DNA from: Actinomycetes bacterium
Lineage (GTDB): Bacteria; Actinomycetota; Acidimicrobiia; Acidimicrobiales; RAAP-2
Assembly: GCA_021791895.1 (NCBI GenBank)
Contig: JAJYVS010000009.1
Coordinates: forward strand, 17,040 to 81,039
Direction of reading: 5' to 3'
DNA: 64,000 nt
The notes beneath the pieces are model-generated. The model was not told where the DNA came from. It saw nothing but the letters and a program-made list of their open reading frames with translations, and made no database searches. Both the position numbers and the translations under genes were made by a program. The first letter of the stretch is position 1; the number at the start of each line of letters is the position of its first letter. Positions 50,249 to 58,339 of the stretch are shown here, one piece after another.

Positions 50249-52656
50249 TGGATCTCGGGACCACCGGGCTCGGGACCGAGGAGCCGCCGGTCCCCGTCCA
50301 CCCCGAGCCGCCGGTCTCCGTGCTCACCCCGTCGTCGTCGTGGCCCGGGTGGCTCCCGCGCGTCGCCAGCGCGGCGGTGATCGTGGGGGTGATCGTGGTG
50401 GTGCTGTGGCAGCTGCACCTCAATCTGCTCCTCACCAACACCACCACCACCGGTGGGGACACCGGCTCGCATTTCATCATGCCGGCCTTCCTGCGCAACC
50501 ACTTGCTCCCGAGCGCCAGGCTCACCGGCTGGGATCCCGGCTGGTACGCGGGCTACCCCATCTACACCTTCTACTTCGTCATCCCCGACCTCATCGCCGC
50601 GCTCTTGAGCTACCTCATCCCCTACGGCGTGGCCTTCAAGCTCATGACCGTCCTCGGCTCGGTGCTCATGCCGGTCGGCGCCTGGGCCTGCGGGCGGCTC
50701 TTCGGGCTCCGCTCGCCGGGCCCGGCGGCCCTGGCCGCGGCCACCCTGCCGTTCCTCTTCGACTACACCTGGACCATCTACGGGGGGAACCTGTTCTCCA
50801 CCCTGGCTGGCGAGTACGCCTTCTCGCTCGCGGTTCCGTTGGCCCTCTTGTTCCTCGGGCTGTTCGCCCGGGGCCTGCACACCGGGCGGGGCCGGGGTTG
50901 GGCGGCGGTGGTGCTCGCCCTGTGCATCGCCACCCACATCGTCCCGGCCCTCATGGCCCTGGCCGGCGCGGCGGTGCTGGTGGTCCTCGAACTGCTGGGC
51001 GGGGCCATCCGAGCCGACGACGCCATGCCCGATCGCTCCGGCCGCTGGCGGCTACGGACCCTGTGGTGGGGTTCCTCCACCGTCGGCCTCGGCCTCGCGC
51101 TCTCGGCCTGGTGGCTGGTGCCGTTCCTGCTCGACCTCCGCTACTCGACCCAGATGGGGTATGTGAACGTCACCACCTTCGTCACCTTGTTCTTCCCGAG
51201 GGCCGACCTCTGGGCCCTGGTGCTGGCCGGGGTGGCGGTGGTGGTGGCCCTCGTCTCGCGCAGTCGCTTCGGCATCCTCTTCGCCGTGCTCGGCGGGTGC
51301 GCCGCCCTCGCCGTCCGTTTCGACCCCCAAGGCGCCCTGTACAACGTCCGGCTGCTCCCGCTGTGGTTCCTCTGCGTCGACCTGATGGTCGGCTGGCTGG
51401 CCGCCGTCGTCATCGGCGCCGTCGCGCTCGCCTGGCGGGACTGGCGCCGATCAGGAGACGCCCTCTGTGTCCCGCCGGTCCAGCGTCGCTACCGCTTCGC
51501 CCCCGGGGCGCTCGTCGGGCCCCTGGCCGTGCTGCTCGGCGCGCTGGCCGTGGTGATCCCGCCCTTCGTCCTGCCGGCCAACGCGTTGCCGGTCACCCCC
51601 GGGGCCGACCAGGTGTCCAACTGGGCGGCCTGGAACTACCGGGGCTTCGAAGGCGCGCCGGCGTACCCCGAGTTCCGGGCGCTCATGGCCACCATGACCA
51701 AGGTGGGCGAGCACCACGGGTGTGGGCGGGCCATGTGGGAGTACGACGCCAACGAGAACCGCTTTGGCACCCCCGAAGCGCTCATGGACCTGCCGTACTT
51801 CACCGGGGGCTGCATCGACTCCATGGAGGGGTTGCTCTTCGAGTCCTCGGCCACCACCCCGTACCACTTCTTGAACCAGGCCGAGTTCTCGCCCGCCCCC
51901 TCCGAGCCGATGGTGGGCCTCGACTACGGACCGGTCGACGTCCCCCTCGGGGTCCAGCACCTCCAGCTCCTCGGGGTGCGCTACCTCATGGTCGACACCA
52001 CCTCGGTCATCGACGCCGCGCTGGCCGACCCGGCCCTCCACCTGGTGGCCACCACCGGGCCCTGGCACTCCTTCTACGCGAACCAGGCCCTCTCGATCAC
52101 CTGGGACGTGTTTGAGGTGGCCGACTCCGCCCCGGTCGTCGCCCTCCACGATCTTCCGGCCGTCCTCCAAGGGGTCGGCCAGGCCCAGCCGAGCTGGCTC
52201 CCGGTCGCCCAGTCCTGGTACCTCGATCCGGCCCGCTGGGCCGTCGAGCTCGCCGCCGCCGGCCCGGCCCGCTGGCCGCGGGTCAAGGCCGGCCAGCTGC
52301 CACAGACGATCCCGGTGGCGCCGGCCACCGTGACCCACATCGTCGAGGGCACCGACACGATCAGCTTCCACGTCGACCGCACCGGATCACCGGTCCTGGT
52401 CAAGACGTCCTACTTCCCCAATTGGGTGGCGAGCGGGGCCACGGGCCCGTGGCGGGTCACCCCCAACCTGATGGTGGTGGTCCCGACCAGCCACCAGGTG
52501 ACGCTCACCTACGGTCAGGGATCGGCCGGGAGGCTGGGCGACGTGATGAGCGCCCTCGGGATCGTCCTCTTGGTGGCCGGCTTCCTCCTCGAGCGCCGGC
52601 ACCGGAGGGGGAGACGCCGCCGCCGGGCCGAGGAGGCGCCGGTCAGTCCCGCCTGA
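50248..52656 (+). CDS. Large polytopic membrane protein (glycosyltransferase-like topology)
   Basis: An 802-residue protein with about 12 helices, mainly in the first ~450 residues, followed by an extracytoplasmic domain of ~300 residues and a last helix near the end. The start pattern with TTTGGDTGSHFIMPAFLRNH and GWDPGWYAGYPIYTFYF resembles the first external loop of membrane glycosyltransferases of the GT-C superfamily, where an early acidic residue is catalytic (GGDTGSH). Relatives are annotated as 6-pyruvoyl-tetrahydropterin-synthase-related membrane proteins, a label without functional support. A role in moving sugars from lipid carriers is inferred. Its 3' end overlaps the convergent GYD gene by 14 bp. 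Confidence 0.7.
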   Translation: MDLGTTGLGTEEPPVPVHPEPPVSVLTPSSSWPGWLPRVASAAVIVGVIVVVLWQLHLNLLLTNTTTTGGDTGSHFIMPAFLRNHLLPSARLTGWDPGWYAGYPIYTFYFVIPDLIAALLSYLIPYGVAFKLMTVLGSVLMPVGAWACGRLFGLRSPGPAALAAATLPFLFDYTWTIYGGNLFSTLAGEYAFSLAVPLALLFLGLFARGLHTGRGRGWAAVVLALCIATHIVPALMALAGAAVLVVLELLGGAIRADDAMPDRSGRWRLRTLWWGSSTVGLGLALSAWWLVPFLLDLRYSTQMGYVNVTTFVTLFFPRADLWALVLAGVAVVVALVSRSRFGILFAVLGGCAALAVRFDPQGALYNVRLLPLWFLCVDLMVGWLAAVVIGAVALAWRDWRRSGDALCVPPVQRRYRFAPGALVGPLAVLLGALAVVIPPFVLPANALPVTPGADQVSNWAAWNYRGFEGAPAYPEFRALMATMTKVGEHHGCGRAMWEYDANENRFGTPEALMDLPYFTGGCIDSMEGLLFESSATTPYHFLNQAEFSPAPSEPMVGLDYGPVDVPLGVQHLQLLGVRYLMVDTTSVIDAALADPALHLVATTGPWHSFYANQALSITWDVFEVADSAPVVALHDLPAVLQGVGQAQPSWLPVAQSWYLDPARWAVELAAAGPARWPRVKAGQLPQTIPVAPATVTHIVEGTDTISFHVDRTGSPVLVKTSYFPNWVASGATGPWRVTPNLMVVVPTSHQVTLTYGQGSAGRLGDVMSALGIVLLVAGFLLERRHRRGRRRRRAEEAPVSPA

Positions 52657-53032
52657 GGGCTCGCTGGAGCTCCTCGAGCGACTCGACCAACTTCTGGCGG
52701 ACCGCCTCGGCGGCGGCGAAAGCGGGATGCTCGCCCGCCGGCTGGATCGCCCCGACGATGTCCCGGTACTCGTCCTCCCGGAAGGCCCGCAGGGTCTCGC
52801 TGGTCACGTTGCCCGAGGCCGAGACGGCGAGCAACGCCTTGGCGGCGGCGTGGTCGTCGGGCGCCTCGACCACCGTCACCATGTCGTAGCGCCCGAGGGT
52901 GAGGTAGACGTCTTTCATCTCGACCCCGAAGTTGGCCAAGACCTCACGGGCCGCATCGAGGCGCGACGGCGACTCCTTGATCGAGGTCACTCCCTGGTGG
53001 CTCAGTTTCAAGAGCGAGATGTAGGTCGGCAT
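52643..53032 (-). CDS. GYD-domain protein
   Basis: A 129-residue protein. Residues 1-~90 are a GYD domain, a small ferredoxin-like dimeric fold: TYISLLKLSHQGVTSIKESP, then YLTLGRYDMVTVVEAPDD (the GxYD motif) and LAVSASGNVTSETLRAF. The C-terminal ~35 residues are an extra helix. GYD proteins are common but their activity is unknown. ATG 53032 lies close behind a GGAGG box. It shows no operon link with its neighbours. Confidence 0.8.
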   Translation of the reverse strand: MPTYISLLKLSHQGVTSIKESPSRLDAAREVLANFGVEMKDVYLTLGRYDMVTVVEAPDDHAAAKALLAVSASGNVTSETLRAFREDEYRDIVGAIQPAGEHPAFAAAEAVRQKLVESLEELQRALRRD

Positions 53033-53268
53033 GACCACCTCCAGTGGTGTGGATCGCGTGCGCTTCCCGGTCCGACGCGGTGCCGGGCACGCGTGCTCGG
53101 CACCGCGAGTGTCCGCCTCGCCGGGCACCCGGACAAGCGCGAGCCGATGACGACTCGTTGCATCGAGGTCATCGTGCGGCGCCGGACCGCGCGTTCGATG
53201 AGGGGTGCTCGACGAAGTCACGCCCCGGTCGACGCGACGTCACCGACCTCTCGGTGCGCCCGGCCCGG

Positions 53269-53844
53269 TCAGGCCCGGGGCTCGAGCGCGATGGTCGCCG
53301 GGTCGAACGAGTACTCCCAACCCGTCTGCCATGGCCGTTGGGCGACGAGCAAGTCCTCGAGCGGCGCGAGGTGGACGTAGTGCTCGAGCGCCCAATGGGT
53401 GGCGTTGTGGCCGACGACGAGGACCCGTTGGCCGTCCCAGCGGGTGCCGAGGTCGACCAGGGCGCCGCCGACCCGGCGCACCGCCTGGCGCCAGCTCTCC
53501 CCGCCCGGGTACGGGGTGTCGAGGAATGACGCCCGGGTGGCCGCATGCTCGGCCACCAAACCGCCGTTGCGCTCGCCGTAGTCGCACTCCCGCAGTCGCC
53601 AGTCGAAGAGGATCTCGGGACCGCCCGACGCGAAGGCCAAGCGCACCGTCTCCGCCGCCCGGTTGAGGTCCGAACAGAACACGGCGGCCAGGCCGTCATC
53701 CCGACGGCGGCGTCCGAGCTCGGCGGCGAGCTGCCGCCCCCGGGGGGAGAGGCGGCTGTGCGACCACCCCGAGGCCCGCCCGGCCTCGTTGTCCTCGCTG
53801 ATCGAGTGGGTCTCGAAGACCACCTGGACGCTCACCAGGTCCAC
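53269..53844 (-). CDS. Histidine phosphatase-superfamily protein with ETHS motif
   Basis: A 191-residue phosphoglycerate-mutase-like protein. The usual RHG motif is replaced by ETHS (residues 11-14), keeping the phospho-accepting His13 but lacking the preceding Arg. The rest of the fold is present: LSPRGRQLAAELGRRR, FCSDLNRAAETVRLA, RECDYGERNG and VVGHNATHWALEH (second His). This ETHS variant forms a recognisable subgroup. Phosphatase activity is likely reduced or altered. GTG 53844 is used; GTG 53835 is possible. A palindromic repeat (53881-53915) lies 37 bp upstream. Confidence 0.75.
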   Translation of the reverse strand: MDLVSVQVVFETHSISEDNEAGRASGWSHSRLSPRGRQLAAELGRRRRDDGLAAVFCSDLNRAAETVRLAFASGGPEILFDWRLRECDYGERNGGLVAEHAATRASFLDTPYPGGESWRQAVRRVGGALVDLGTRWDGQRVLVVGHNATHWALEHYVHLAPLEDLLVAQRPWQTGWEYSFDPATIALEPRA

Positions 53845-53880
53845 CTTTCCACGCTGATCGGGTCTGGGGGATCTTCACCA

Positions 53881-53915
53881 TGTCTTGGACCGGGTCCACT
53901 GGACCGAGCGGGCCG
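53881..53915 (+). repeat. 35-bp repeat, left copy, with TGGACC-G-GGTCCA palindrome
   Basis: 31 of 35 bases are identical, in the same orientation, with 55199-55233. The core palindrome is at 53886-53898. The pair lies on both sides of the RES toxin and its antitoxin-like gene. Confidence 0.75.
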
Positions 53916-53943
53916 GTCATCACGACGGCGGTCGTCACGAGGC

Positions 53944-54489
53944 TCAGAGTGGGCGCACGTCGTCGAGGACGTTTGGGTCCGGGTGACCTTCGGCGAGCGG
54001 CATGGCGGTCAGGGCGTGGGGGTCACCCCACACGACGAGCACCTCGGTCGGCACGGCTTCGGTCACGACCTGTGCGTCGCGCTCCAATCGGGTGCGCGGA
54101 GCCCGGCCCGAGCGAACCGCGGCCGATGGTGCGCGAAGCCCGGTTGCACCACCGGCCCGGAGCCGGTGCGCCTCGGCACGGCAGGCGGGATACGAGCTCA
54201 CCCCGCCGGTCAATATCTCCTCGCCGAGCATGGGCACCACCTCGGGTTGCACCACCTCGACGCCCCAGAGCGACCGCTCCAGGTCGAGGAGGTCGAGGAG
54301 ATCGGTGATCTCTTCGTGACGCACGACTTCGGCCCAGGCCCCCTTGGCCGTGGTGGCGAAATCGTGGCACGGACCCTCACCTCGGTCATGCCAGCGCCCG
54401 GCCGGCTGGAGGGCGCTCGTCCAGAGGAACGGGTATCGGCGGTCACAGGTTCGGTAGGCGGGGACCGTCGGTCGCTCGTGGTCCTCCAT
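53944..54489 (-). CDS. RES-domain toxin (probable NAD+-degrading)
   Basis: A 181-residue RES-domain protein with the conserved residues that name the family: Arg13 (AYRTCD), Glu54 (AWAEVVRHE) and Ser122 (APSAA), plus GRWHDRG (31-37). RES toxins such as MbcT and Res have an ADP-ribosyltransferase-like fold and destroy NAD+, halting growth. The gene follows a helix-turn-helix/MbcA-like gene by 32 bp on the same strand, the usual antitoxin-toxin order. The antitoxin gene is frameshifted, yet the toxin frame and key residues are intact. Confidence 0.83.
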   Translation of the reverse strand: MEDHERPTVPAYRTCDRRYPFLWTSALQPAGRWHDRGEGPCHDFATTAKGAWAEVVRHEEITDLLDLLDLERSLWGVEVVQPEVVPMLGEEILTGGVSSYPACRAEAHRLRAGGATGLRAPSAAVRSGRAPRTRLERDAQVVTEAVPTEVLVVWGDPHALTAMPLAEGHPDPNVLDDVRPL

Positions 54490-54490
54490 G

Positions 54491-54525
54491 CTCAGCTCGG
54501 GTCAGCTCAGCTCGGGTCAGCTCAG
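54491..54525. repeat. 15-bp tandem repeat filling the antitoxin-toxin gap
   Basis: CTCAGCTCGGGTCAG occurs at 54491-54505 and again at 54506-54520, with CTCAG following to 54525. The repeat fills the spacer between the antitoxin-like stop (54524-54522) and the toxin start (54489). Confidence 0.75.
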
Positions 54526-55138
54526 ATGGTGAGGGCGGTCGCCAGCTCGCCCATGGCGACGACGTCGTCGTCCTCGGGTGCCCACTGGGCGCGCAAGATC
54601 TCTTCGGGAGCACGGCCGGACAGTTGGTGCCGCGGGCGCTCGAACCATCGGCGAATGCCCCGCTCGTTGTAGGTGCCGGCCAGATCACCCACGATCCTGG
54701 CGACGAAATGAGCCCGAAGCGCCACGTCGTCGGGAACCTCACGCTCTCCTTCCAAGTACCGGCGGAGGCTGGAGGGTGCGATCCCCAGGTAGCCGGCCAG
54801 CCGAGCAGTCCCAAAGAGGTCGTCGAGCCGGGGGAGTTCGGCCTCGGGGACCGGGGAGGCGGCGAGGCCGGCCCGGACCGTTCGGATCCAGCGGGCGAAT
54901 GCCTCCGGCTCCGCCTCGGCGTGGGCCTTCCACTCGAACGGGGCGGTGACGCCGATGTCGACGCCGGCTAAGGCCTCGAGCGCCTCGCCGAAGACCGAGG
55001 GGCCGAGGGGCCGACGGTGTCGACCACGGCGCTGGGATGCCAGACCCCGATTGCCTCGAGGAGCGCCAGGAGACGGGCCGCCTCCCCTGCCACCCGGGCA
55101 TCGCCAAACGGGGCCTCAGCGGAGCGAAAGCGGAGCAC
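54522..55138 (-). pseudogene. Antitoxin-like gene (HTH + MbcA/ParS-type), frameshifted by an 8-bp tandem duplication
   Basis: The GTG at 55138 opens VLRFRSAEAPFGDARVAGEA and runs to AVVDTVG. There the sequence GAGGGGCC is present twice in tandem (54997-55004, 55005-55012). Removing one copy joins the frame exactly to PSVFGEALEALAGVDIGVTA, a helix-turn-helix (LFGTARLAGYLGIAPSSLRR) and the MbcA/ParS toxin-binding part (ADLAGTYNERGIRRWFERP with GRAPEEIL), ending at 54522. The restored protein would have 202 residues. As it stands the first part runs out of frame to a stop near 54968. It is the expected partner of the RES toxin. No internal ATG or GTG can rescue the C-terminal half. Confidence 0.78.
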
Positions 55139-55198
55139 TGAGATATCCCGAATCCTACCCGTACGGTGTCCTTCCCCTCGCGCCGGGTGGCCTTGCCT

Positions 55199-55233
55199 TG
55201 TCTTGGACCCGGTCCAATGGAGCGACCGGGCCG
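55199..55233 (+). repeat. 35-bp repeat, right copy, with TTGGACC-C-GGTCCAA palindrome
   Basis: Same-direction copy of 53881-53915 (31 of 35 bases). Its core palindrome (55203-55217) has 7-bp arms. It lies 61 bp upstream of the antitoxin-like start and 72 bp before the BlaI gene on the other strand. Confidence 0.75.
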
Positions 55234-55256
55234 ACCTGGCGTCTGAGCCCGTCCTT

Positions 55257-55270
55257 CTACATCCCTGTAG
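55257..55270 (+). promoter_or_regulatory. Candidate BlaI operator
   Basis: CTACATCCCTGTAG has 5-bp inverted arms around four bases, containing the TACA...TGTA halves typical of BlaI/MecI operators. It lies 35 bp before the BlaI-family gene, a position for autorepression. Confidence 0.55.
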
Positions 55271-55305
55271 TAGGTTTCGGGCCCAAAAGGGGAAGGGTTC
55301 GGGCC

Positions 55306-55665
55306 ATGGATCGACGGGCGTCGGGCAGGCTGGAGGCCGAGGTGCTGGCGGTGCTGTGGGCATCTCCCGAACCGGTGTCGGCCGAGGAGGTGCGGCGGCG
55401 TCTCGGGGGTGGGCTCGCCCACACGACCGTGAGCACCATCCTCGCCCGCCTCCACGCCAAGGGCGCGGTCATCCGGGAGCTCGTCAGTCGCAACTACGTC
55501 TACCGGCCGGTCCTCGACGAGGCCGGGCTGGTGGCCGGCCGGATGCGGGCGCTGCTCGAGGACCAGCGCGACCGGGTCGGGGTCCTCAGCCAGTTCGTGG
55601 CCGGCCTGGACCGGCGGGCGCTCGAGGCGCTCCGTCGGGCGCTCGAGGGCGACGGAGGGCGGTGA
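55306..55665 (+). CDS. BlaI/CopY-family repressor
   Basis: A 119-residue winged-helix repressor of the penicillinase repressor family. The DNA-binding part is residues ~5-75: LEAEVLAVLWASPEPVSAEEV, TTVSTILARLHAKGAVIREL (recognition helix and turn) and the wing VSRNYVYRPVL. The last ~45 residues form the dimer helices. BlaI is cut or displaced when its BlaR1-type membrane protease senses a cell-wall signal. The next gene, overlapping by GTGA, codes such a protease domain. Targets should include this operon, with the candidate operator upstream. Confidence 0.9.
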   Translation: MDRRASGRLEAEVLAVLWASPEPVSAEEVRRRLGGGLAHTTVSTILARLHAKGAVIRELVSRNYVYRPVLDEAGLVAGRMRALLEDQRDRVGVLSQFVAGLDRRALEALRRALEGDGGR

Positions 55666-56639
55666 GCGTCTCATTGCTCACCTGGTGGGGCGGCGCGCTG
55701 GCCTCGTGTGCCGGCTTTGTCCTGCTCTCGCCCATGGTCGCCCGCCGCGCCCCGGCCCGCCTCGCCTCGTGGACCCTCTCGCTCGGCTCGCTCGTCCTCG
55801 CGGCGGTCTCGGTCGCCCTGCCGCTCGTGCTGTTCGTCGCCTTGTTCGGCCAGTGGGGGCCGGTGGCGGCGATGGGACACTGGTCGGCCCATCTGGTGCG
55901 GGACCGGGTCAGCGTGCCGGTGGCGGTCCTCGCACTCGGCACGGTCGTGCTGGCCGGCCAGGGGCTGCTACTCGTCCGGACCGCCTGGCGCGAAGGTCAG
56001 GCGCTGTCGGACGCCTGGCGGCTGGCCCGCCGTTCGGCCGGGGCCCTCGTGGTCCTGCCCGACGAACGCCCGACCGTCTTCGCCCTGCCCGGTTGGCCGG
56101 GCCGGATCGTGGCCGCCCAACAGCTGCTCCAAGCGCTCAATCCATCGGAGATCCGGGTGGTGCTGGCCCACGAACAGGCCCACCTCGACGGGCGCCACGA
56201 GCTGCATCGGGCGGCGGTCTCGCTGGCCAGCGCGCTGAACCCCATGCTCCGGCCGGCCCGTGGGGCGATCAGTTTGGCCACCGAGCGGTGGGCCGACGAA
56301 CGGGCAGCGATGGTGGTCGGCGACCGCGCCCTCGTGGCCCGGACCATCGGGCACGTGGCTCAGGTCTGTGGGCGCGAGATCCCGGTTTCCCCCTCGATGG
56401 CCGCGGCCGGCCCCGGCGTGGCCCTCCGGGTCGAGGCCCTCCTCGCACCCCCCCTCGGTCGCCGAGTGCTCCTGACGGCGACCTTGGCCGTGCTGGCGCT
56501 GGTGCCGGCCGGCGCCGCCGTCCACGCCTTGGGCCAGACCAACGACCTGTTCCAGCGGGCTGAGCGCGCCTATGGCACCTCTGCACCGGTCACGACCCCT
56601 CTGACCTCGATCAGCACGAAAGCGAGCGAGCACCCATGA
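55662..56639 (+). CDS. M56-family (BlaR1-like) membrane metalloprotease
   Basis: A 325-residue membrane protease. Three N-terminal helices (~8-25, ~35-62, ~85-106) lead to a cytosolic zinc domain with HEQAH (170-174) and a later Glu in the ATERWADERAAMV helix. A final helix (~285-305) is followed by only ~20 external residues. BlaR1 and MecR1 have a penicillin-binding domain at this end; it is absent here, so beta-lactam sensing is unlikely and the signal must be read otherwise. It presumably cleaves or controls the BlaI-like repressor. Confidence 0.86.
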   Translation: MSVSLLTWWGGALASCAGFVLLSPMVARRAPARLASWTLSLGSLVLAAVSVALPLVLFVALFGQWGPVAAMGHWSAHLVRDRVSVPVAVLALGTVVLAGQGLLLVRTAWREGQALSDAWRLARRSAGALVVLPDERPTVFALPGWPGRIVAAQQLLQALNPSEIRVVLAHEQAHLDGRHELHRAAVSLASALNPMLRPARGAISLATERWADERAAMVVGDRALVARTIGHVAQVCGREIPVSPSMAAAGPGVALRVEALLAPPLGRRVLLTATLAVLALVPAGAAVHALGQTNDLFQRAERAYGTSAPVTTPLTSISTKASEHP

Positions 56640-57271
56640 CCCATTGGCTCACCACCCAGGTCCTCCACCACGGCTATCTGGCAGTGTTCGTGCTCATGGT
56701 GCTCGAGTCGGCCTGCATCCCCATCCCGAGCGAGGTGATCATGCTCTTCGGTGGGGCGTTGGCCGGGGGATTGCTGGCCGCCGGCCACCCGTCGGTCAAC
56801 CTGGTCGGCGTGGCGCTGTGGGGCGCGTTGGGCAACCTCCTCGGTGCGCTCATCGCCTATGGCGTCGGCCGGATCGGCGGTCGTCCGGTGGTCGAGCGCT
56901 ACGGCCGGTATGTGTTCGTGCGCCGCCACCACCTGGAGAAGGCCGAGGCCTTCTTCGCCCGCCGGGGGGCGCTGGCCGTGCTGATCGGTCGGGTCCTCCC
57001 GGTCGTCCGGACCTTCATCAGCCTCCCGGCCGGGGTGGCCGAGATGCCGATCGCCCAGTTCTCGCTGTTCACCTTGCTCGGCAGCCTGCCGTGGACCTTC
57101 GCCCTCGCCGGCGCCGGCTACGGCCTCGCTGCCAACTGGTCGAGCGTGGCCTCGGCGTTCGGCGACGTGAGCATCGCCATCGGGGTGCTCGCGGTGGGGG
57201 CCATCGGCTGGTGGCTCCTTCGCCCTCGCCGGGCCCAGGCACTCGAGCAGACGTCGTCTCGGGCTGGTTGA
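56636..57271 (+). CDS. DedA-family membrane protein
   Basis: A 211-residue DedA (SNARE-associated/VTT) protein with about five helices. It has ESACIPIPSEVIMLFGGALAG (E and PSE residues), the ALGNLLGALIAYGVGRIGG segment, the FFARRGALAVLIGRVLPVVRTFISLPAG signature with its two arginines, and a helix pair at the end. Some DedA proteins are undecaprenyl-phosphate flippases, recycling the lipid carrier to the cytosolic face. That fits the undecaprenyl-diphosphatase gene that follows. The ATG overlaps the protease stop (ATGA). Confidence 0.92.
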   Translation: MTHWLTTQVLHHGYLAVFVLMVLESACIPIPSEVIMLFGGALAGGLLAAGHPSVNLVGVALWGALGNLLGALIAYGVGRIGGRPVVERYGRYVFVRRHHLEKAEAFFARRGALAVLIGRVLPVVRTFISLPAGVAEMPIAQFSLFTLLGSLPWTFALAGAGYGLAANWSSVASAFGDVSIAIGVLAVGAIGWWLLRPRRAQALEQTSSRAG

Positions 57272-57298
57272 GGGCCGCCCCGATCCAAGGAGCCGACC

Positions 57299-58273
57299 GT
57301 GACCCCCGTGCTCATCAGCGTCACCCACGTCGGCATCTACAAGATGAACCTGTTCCAGGCCATCGTGATCGGCCTGATCCAGGGCCTGACCGAGCTCTTC
57401 CCGATCTCGAGCCTCGGCCACACCGTGCTCGTCCCGTCGTGGTTCGGGGGCACCTGGGCCCTCCTCGTGAAGCAGGAGTCGGAGCCCGAGAGCCCGTACC
57501 TGGCGTTCATCGTCGGCCTGCACCTGGCCACCGCCGTCGTTCTGCTCGGCTTCTACTTCAAAGAGTGGGTCCGGCTCATCGCCGGGTTCTTCACCGCCAT
57601 CCCCCACCGGCACAACCTGAGCGACGACGAGCGCCTGGCCTGGCTGATCGTGATCGCGACCATCCCGGTCGGGATCTTGGGGCTGGTCTTCGAGCACCAG
57701 TTCCGGGTGCTCTTCGCCAAGCCGGTGGCGGCGGCCGGGTTCCTCCTGGCCAACGGCTGCATCCTGGCCGCTGGCGAGATCCAGACCCGGCGACAGCGCC
57801 ACCTGGAGCTGGCCGTCGAGGCGCCGGCGCACCGCCGGCGGTTCCGGGACACCCACATCGTGGCGATCGACGATGCCGCCGTGCACCAGCTCTCGCGCAT
57901 CGGGGTGCTCTCGAGCGCGGTGATCGGCGCCGCCCAGGCCCTGGCCCTCTTGGCCGGGATCAGCAGAGAAGGGGTGGCCATGACCGGGGGCATCTTCCGC
58001 CGACTCAACCGGCAGAACGCGCTCCGGTTCAGCTTCTTGCTGTCGACCCCGGTGATCTTTGCCGCCGGGGCGTTGAAGATCGGCGACGCGCTCGGCCCGC
58101 TCGGCCATGGGATCCGCCCCGAGCTCCTGGCCGGCACGCTGGCCACCGCGGCGACCTCACTCATCGCGGTCATCTTCCTCAGCCGGTGGTTCAGGACCCG
58201 CACCCTGGTGCCGTTCATCGCCTGGTGCTTCCTCTTCGGGGCGGCCTCCATCATCCGTTTCGGGATCTTCTAG
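57299..58273 (+). CDS. uppP: Undecaprenyl-diphosphatase UppP (BacA)
   Basis: A 324-residue membrane phosphatase that turns undecaprenyl diphosphate into the monophosphate carrier for wall synthesis; excess gives bacitracin resistance. Motif 1 is QGLTELFPISSLGH, with the catalytic Glu region and Ser. Motif 2 is GISREGVAMTGG, where the common SRSG is SREG. Longer than typical (about 270) because of an insertion at ~165-195 (RRQRHLELAVEAPAHRRRF). The start GTG follows AAGGAG. It is the last gene of the BlaI-M56-DedA operon, 27 bp after DedA. Confidence 0.92.
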   Translation: MTPVLISVTHVGIYKMNLFQAIVIGLIQGLTELFPISSLGHTVLVPSWFGGTWALLVKQESEPESPYLAFIVGLHLATAVVLLGFYFKEWVRLIAGFFTAIPHRHNLSDDERLAWLIVIATIPVGILGLVFEHQFRVLFAKPVAAAGFLLANGCILAAGEIQTRRQRHLELAVEAPAHRRRFRDTHIVAIDDAAVHQLSRIGVLSSAVIGAAQALALLAGISREGVAMTGGIFRRLNRQNALRFSFLLSTPVIFAAGALKIGDALGPLGHGIRPELLAGTLATAATSLIAVIFLSRWFRTRTLVPFIAWCFLFGAASIIRFGIF

Positions 58274-58339
58274 CCAGCCATCCCTTCGGCCAACCACACC
58301 GGCGCCCGACCCTCTGGGCGCGGGGCGCAAAGGGGGGTC

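Noticed and set aside
54739..55674. Minus-strand frame opposite the BlaI gene as an alternative gene
   Set aside because: It lacks any family resemblance, and the BlaI winged helix on the plus strand is clear.
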